A stretch of DNA of 8,337 nt from an uncultured Prevotellaceae bacterium (lineage in GTDB: Bacteria; Bacteroidota; Bacteroidia; Bacteroidales; Bacteroidaceae), in contig CAMZHP010000133.1 in NCBI GenBank assembly GCA_947306845.1, forward strand, positions 1 to 8,337, written 5' to 3'. Positions within the stretch are counted from its first letter, which is position 1. Each line of letters starts with the position of its first letter. The notes beneath the pieces are model-generated. The model was not told the origin of the DNA and searched no databases. It was given only the letters and a program-made list of their open reading frames with translations. This document shows, in pieces, positions 5,509 to 8,337 of this stretch. Position numbers and translations under genes: made by a program.

Positions 5509-7548
5509 TTACCAGAGGCTCAGGCGCTGCTCCTTGGGCACGAACATCTTGTCGTTGGGCTGGATGCCGAAAGCATCATACCACATGTCGATATGGGGCA
5601 GTGCGCCATTGACACGGTACTTGCCCAGCGAGTGCGGGTCGCTCTTGGTGCGGTTGCGTATCTCAGCCTCAGTGATGTTATTGGCCCACACGCCGGCGTA
5701 AGCGATGAAGAAACGCTGCTCGGGAGTGAAGCCGTCAATGGTGCCGAGAGGATTTTTGCTCATGGCATTCTTCAGGGCGTAGAAAGCCACCTGCAGACCG
5801 CCATGGTCGGCCAAGTTCTCGCCGAGAGTGAGCTTACCATTGGCATTGAGGTCGGGCAACACCTTGATGGCAGAGAAAAAGTCGGCATATTTGTCAGCTC
5901 TCTCGGCAAACATCTTGCCATCGCTTTCCGTCCACCAATCGGTCATATTGCCATCCTTGTCGTAGTGGCGGCCCTGATCGTCAAATCCGTGTGTCATCTC
6001 ATGTCCGATGACCACGCCGATGGCTCCATAGTTGAAGGCATCGTCGGCTGTCATGTCAAAGAACGGCACCTGCAGGATACCTGCTGGGAAGCAGATCTCA
6101 TTGGTTGTTGGGTTGTAGTAGGCATTGACGGTCTGCGGAGTCATGTGCCACTCATCGCGGTCAACAGGCTTTCCCGCCTTGTTGTCAATCTGCCACTGAT
6201 GGAGGAAATGCCGGCATTCGAGCACATTCTCACAGAACGACTTGGCGGGATCCACCTTCATGCCGCTGATATCCTTCCACTTGTCGGGATATCCCACTTT
6301 CACATAGAAGGTATTGAGCTTGTCGAGGGCGTTGCGCTTGGTTGCATCATCCATCCAGTCCTGTGCCTCAATACGTTGTGCCAAGGCCACCTGCAGGTTT
6401 TTCACCAGTCCTTCCATGCGCTGCTTGGCAGCGGCAGGGAAATATTTCTCGACATAAATCTTTCCGAGCGACTCACCCATCATGCCCTGCACCAGATTGG
6501 TGGCACGCTTCCAACGTGGGTGATTCTCTTTCCTTCCAGTCATTGTCTTTCCGAAGAAATCGAAATTCTCAGCCTCTACCTCATCACTGAGCAGGGTGGC
6601 ACACGATGTGATCAGATCCCACTCCATATACGACTTGAGTTGCCCCGGTGTCATGTCACCCACAATGGTATTGGCACCAGCGAGGAAGTCGGGCTGTCCG
6701 ATGACAAGATTTCTGATATGCTCCTCTTTGACTCCATCGGCCTTCATCAGTTCCGACAAGGTGAGGTTGGGATAGCGGGCCTCAAACTCATCCAAAGTGA
6801 CCTTGTTGTAGTTGGCCTCCACATCCCTCAATTCCGTGCGCGACTTCGATACCTTGGCCAATTTGGTTTCCACGCTGAGCACATCATTCATTTTGAGCAG
6901 GGCTACTTTATTGCTGAATCAGAAGAGCTTGAACATATTGACAATATGCTGCTTGTAGGCCTCTCGGATCTTGGTGGTAGCCTCATCATTGTCGAGATAA
7001 TACTCTTTCTGTCCGAGTGTCAGACCGCTTTGGCTGATGTTGAGGATGTTCCACTTGGCATCCTTTTCATCCGCACCGAAATAGGTGCTGTAGGTGCGCC
7101 CGATGCCGAAGTAAGCGTATTTCTTCTGCAACTGCTGAAGCGCGTGCTTTGACTTGCAAGCTTCGATCTCCTTGATGTAAGGCATGACAGACTTTACCCC
7201 CTCCTTGTTGCGCCTGACAGAGTCCATGGCGAGTTTGTACATATCACTCAGTTTCTGTTCCACGGTGCCTTTGGTATAGTTATTTTTCAACAACTCATTG
7301 AGGATACCGTTGATGCGCTCGTTGTTGTCCTGCTGCAGACGGTCGAAACTGCCAAAGCGCGAGTAGGCGGCAGGCAGTGGATTATTTTTCACCCACCCTC
7401 CGCAGGCAAACTGATAGAAATCATTGCCTGGTGCCGCACTGCGGTCTAAATTGCTGAGCTGTATGCCCGACTTGAGGTTGTCCTGTCCGAAGCAAGGCAT
7501 TGTAGTGGCTGAGATGGCCATGATTGCGATAATGGTTTTGATGTTCAT
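5509..7548 (-). pseudogene. Secreted M13 metallopeptidase (neprilysin/PepO type), interrupted by in-frame TGA
   Basis: The two open frames at 7548-6919 and 6891-5509 are in the same frame and make one M13 gene of 678 sense codons plus a TGA at codon 210 (6921-6919). The nine codons between the TGA and the next ATG are open. Residues 1-21 are an export signal without a good lipobox. FYQFACGGWVKNN near residue 45 starts the peptidase. In whole-gene numbering, NAYY is at 475-478, the zinc motif HEMTH at 516-520 (His516, His520; catalytic Glu517), the third ligand is Glu577 in GENLADHGG with Asp581, and the protein ends in the family's terminal Trp. Such enzymes cut oligopeptides outside the cytoplasm. 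Everything but the one codon looks functional, and the length is normal. The TGA would leave a 209-residue secreted fragment without a zinc site; restart at 6891 would give a product without a signal. A recent nonsense mutation or a sequencing error is likeliest. It lies 27 bases after the ABC-F gene. Confidence 0.88.
6919..6921 (-). other. In-frame TGA (codon 210 of the M13 peptidase)
   Basis: The minus strand reads F-K-L-F-stop-F-S-N-K across this point with no change of frame on either side. M13 relatives commonly have Gly here (…L-x-G-F…), as I remember the family; GGA to TGA is a single base change. TGA is a normal stop elsewhere in the window (metA ends with it), so general recoding is unlikely. 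I see no obvious selenocysteine-type hairpin right after it, and a Sec at this place is not known for M13. Confidence 0.9.
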
Positions 7549-7575
7549 AATATGTATGTTTTAGGTTGTGGTAAT

Positions 7576-8337
7576 CTAACTGAACGTATTCTGCATCTCC
7601 TCGAGTTGCATCGCCACCTCTTCCCATCTGGCAATTTCCTCATCGAGGGCTTTCTTGGTGGTGGTGTATTCAGTGACGAGTTGCATGTCGGAAGCACCCT
7701 CGGGTGTGCAGAGGATAGTATCGAGTTCGCTGAGCCTCTTTTCCATGGCCTCTATTTTCGCCTCGGAAGCCTTGACCTCCTTCTCCACTTTTCGGATGCG
7801 CTTCTGCTGCTCACGCCGCTCCTCATAATTCTGTTTGGCCGCAGAGGGTGCTTCTGAGGCAGAAACGGGCGCAACGGGTGCTACAGGCGATGAAGTACCG
7901 AGTAGATTGAGTGAGTCGATATGGTGATGACGCAGGAAGTCGTAGATGCCTCCCAAGTGCTCTTTCACTGCTCCGCCGCCAAACTCATAGACCTTGGTGA
8001 CGAGTCCGTCAAGGAACTCACGGTCGTGCGACACAATAATCGCCGTTCCGTCGAAAGCCTTGATGGCCTCCTTGAGCACCTCTTTGGAAGGCATGTCGAG
8101 ATGGTTGGTAGGCTCGTCGAGGATGAGCAGGTTGACAGGCTCCAGCAGCAGGCGTATGATGGCCAGGCGGCTCCGCTCGCCACCGCTGAGCACACTCACT
8201 TTCTTTTCCGAATTCTCGCCACCGAACATAAAGGCCCCAAGGATATCGTTGATGCGCAGGCGGACGTCGCCCTTGGCCACATAGTCGATGGTATCGTAGA
8301 CCGTTTTTGTATCGTCGAGCAACTGTGCCTGATTCTG
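7576..8337 (-). CDS. ABC-F ATPase, C-terminal part (runs off window edge)
   Basis: The visible 253 residues are the second nucleotide-binding domain and C-terminal extension of an ABC-F protein, a soluble twin-ATPase family that acts on the ribosome (translation factors or antibiotic-resistance proteins), not a transporter. The frame is open to the window edge, so the N-terminal domain and second Walker A lie outside; a TTG at 8322 is not a real start. In fragment numbering the signature LSGGERSR is at 50-57, Walker B with LILDEPTNHLD at about 70-81, and the switch SHDREFLD at 103-110. A Pro/Ala-rich linker (about 146-168) leads to a charged helical, probably coiled-coil tail (about 170-250), like that of Uup/YdiF-type members. 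Resistance-type ABC-F proteins are usually judged from the interdomain linker, which is not visible, so housekeeping versus resistance cannot be told. The stop (TAG) is 27 bases before the M13 ATG, suggesting co-transcription. Confidence 0.95.
   Translation of the reverse strand, partial: QNQAQLLDDTKTVYDTIDYVAKGDVRLRINDILGAFMFGGENSEKKVSVLSGGERSRLAIIRLLLEPVNLLILDEPTNHLDMPSKEVLKEAIKAFDGTAIIVSHDREFLDGLVTKVYEFGGGAVKEHLGGIYDFLRHHHIDSLNLLGTSSPVAPVAPVSASEAPSAAKQNYEERREQQKRIRKVEKEVKASEAKIEAMEKRLSELDTILCTPEGASDMQLVTEYTTTKKALDEEIARWEEVAMQLEEMQNTFS

Noticed and set aside
6919..6921. Selenocysteine or genome-wide TGA recoding
   Set aside because: metA ends normally at TGA, the M13 family has no Sec at this place, and no obvious Sec-insertion hairpin is seen; mutation or sequence error is simpler.
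5593..7152. A 519-codon plus-strand open frame opposite the M13 peptidase
   Set aside because: The opposite strand encodes clear M13 motifs (HEMTH, GENLADHGG, NAYY) across the whole span. The plus-strand translation shows no recognisable domain and is an antisense shadow.
8320..8322. TTG as the start of the ABC-F protein
   Set aside because: The frame continues to the window edge with ABC-F-like residues (QNQAQ) before it, and the N-terminal ATPase domain must lie outside the window.

Overview
The window looks like chromosomal DNA from a member of the Bacteroidales, most plausibly Prevotella or a close relative. The reasons are the family mix (secreted M13 peptidase, MetA followed by a long U32 protein, bacterial serpin), the A-rich leaders without clear Shine-Dalgarno sequences, and the coding style. 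The genus is an inference from protein flavour and was not tested by search. All six genes lie on the minus strand, so transcription runs from high to low coordinates. The many plus-strand open frames are shadows of these genes. I see no tRNA, rRNA, insertion sequence, CRISPR array or phage gene.

In transcription order: (1) 8337-7576, the C-terminal part of an ABC-F ATPase, cut by the window edge. (2) After 27 bases, 7548-5509, a secreted M13 (neprilysin/PepO-type) zinc metallopeptidase of normal full length, interrupted by one in-frame TGA at codon 210. (3) A 109-base spacer with an unusual inverted arrangement of 8-base repeat units. (4) 5399-4482, MetA homoserine O-acyltransferase, whose residue 111 (Glu) predicts acetyl-CoA rather than succinyl-CoA. 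(5) 4485-2602, a long U32-family protein of the RlhA (RNA hydroxylase) type, overlapping metA by 4 bases. (6) 2609-1614, a membrane protein with a lipoprotein signal, an SH3-like segment, five membrane spans and a C-terminal zinc ribbon, overlapping the U32 gene by 8 bases. (7) A 162-base spacer. (8) 1451 to beyond position 1, a secreted protein with two serpin domains in tandem, only the first of which is complete here.

metA, the U32 gene and the zinc-ribbon gene form a tight, probably translationally coupled operon. The ABC-F and M13 genes may be co-transcribed. The serpin is probably its own unit. Most of the window is ordinary housekeeping and secreted-enzyme content, and I do not see a convincing new multi-gene system. 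The points most worth checking are the tandem serpin with a predicted Lys at P1, the lone nonsense codon in an otherwise intact peptidase, the Glu-111 MetA, the 8-mer inverted repeat before metA, and the coupled lipoprotein/zinc-ribbon membrane protein.
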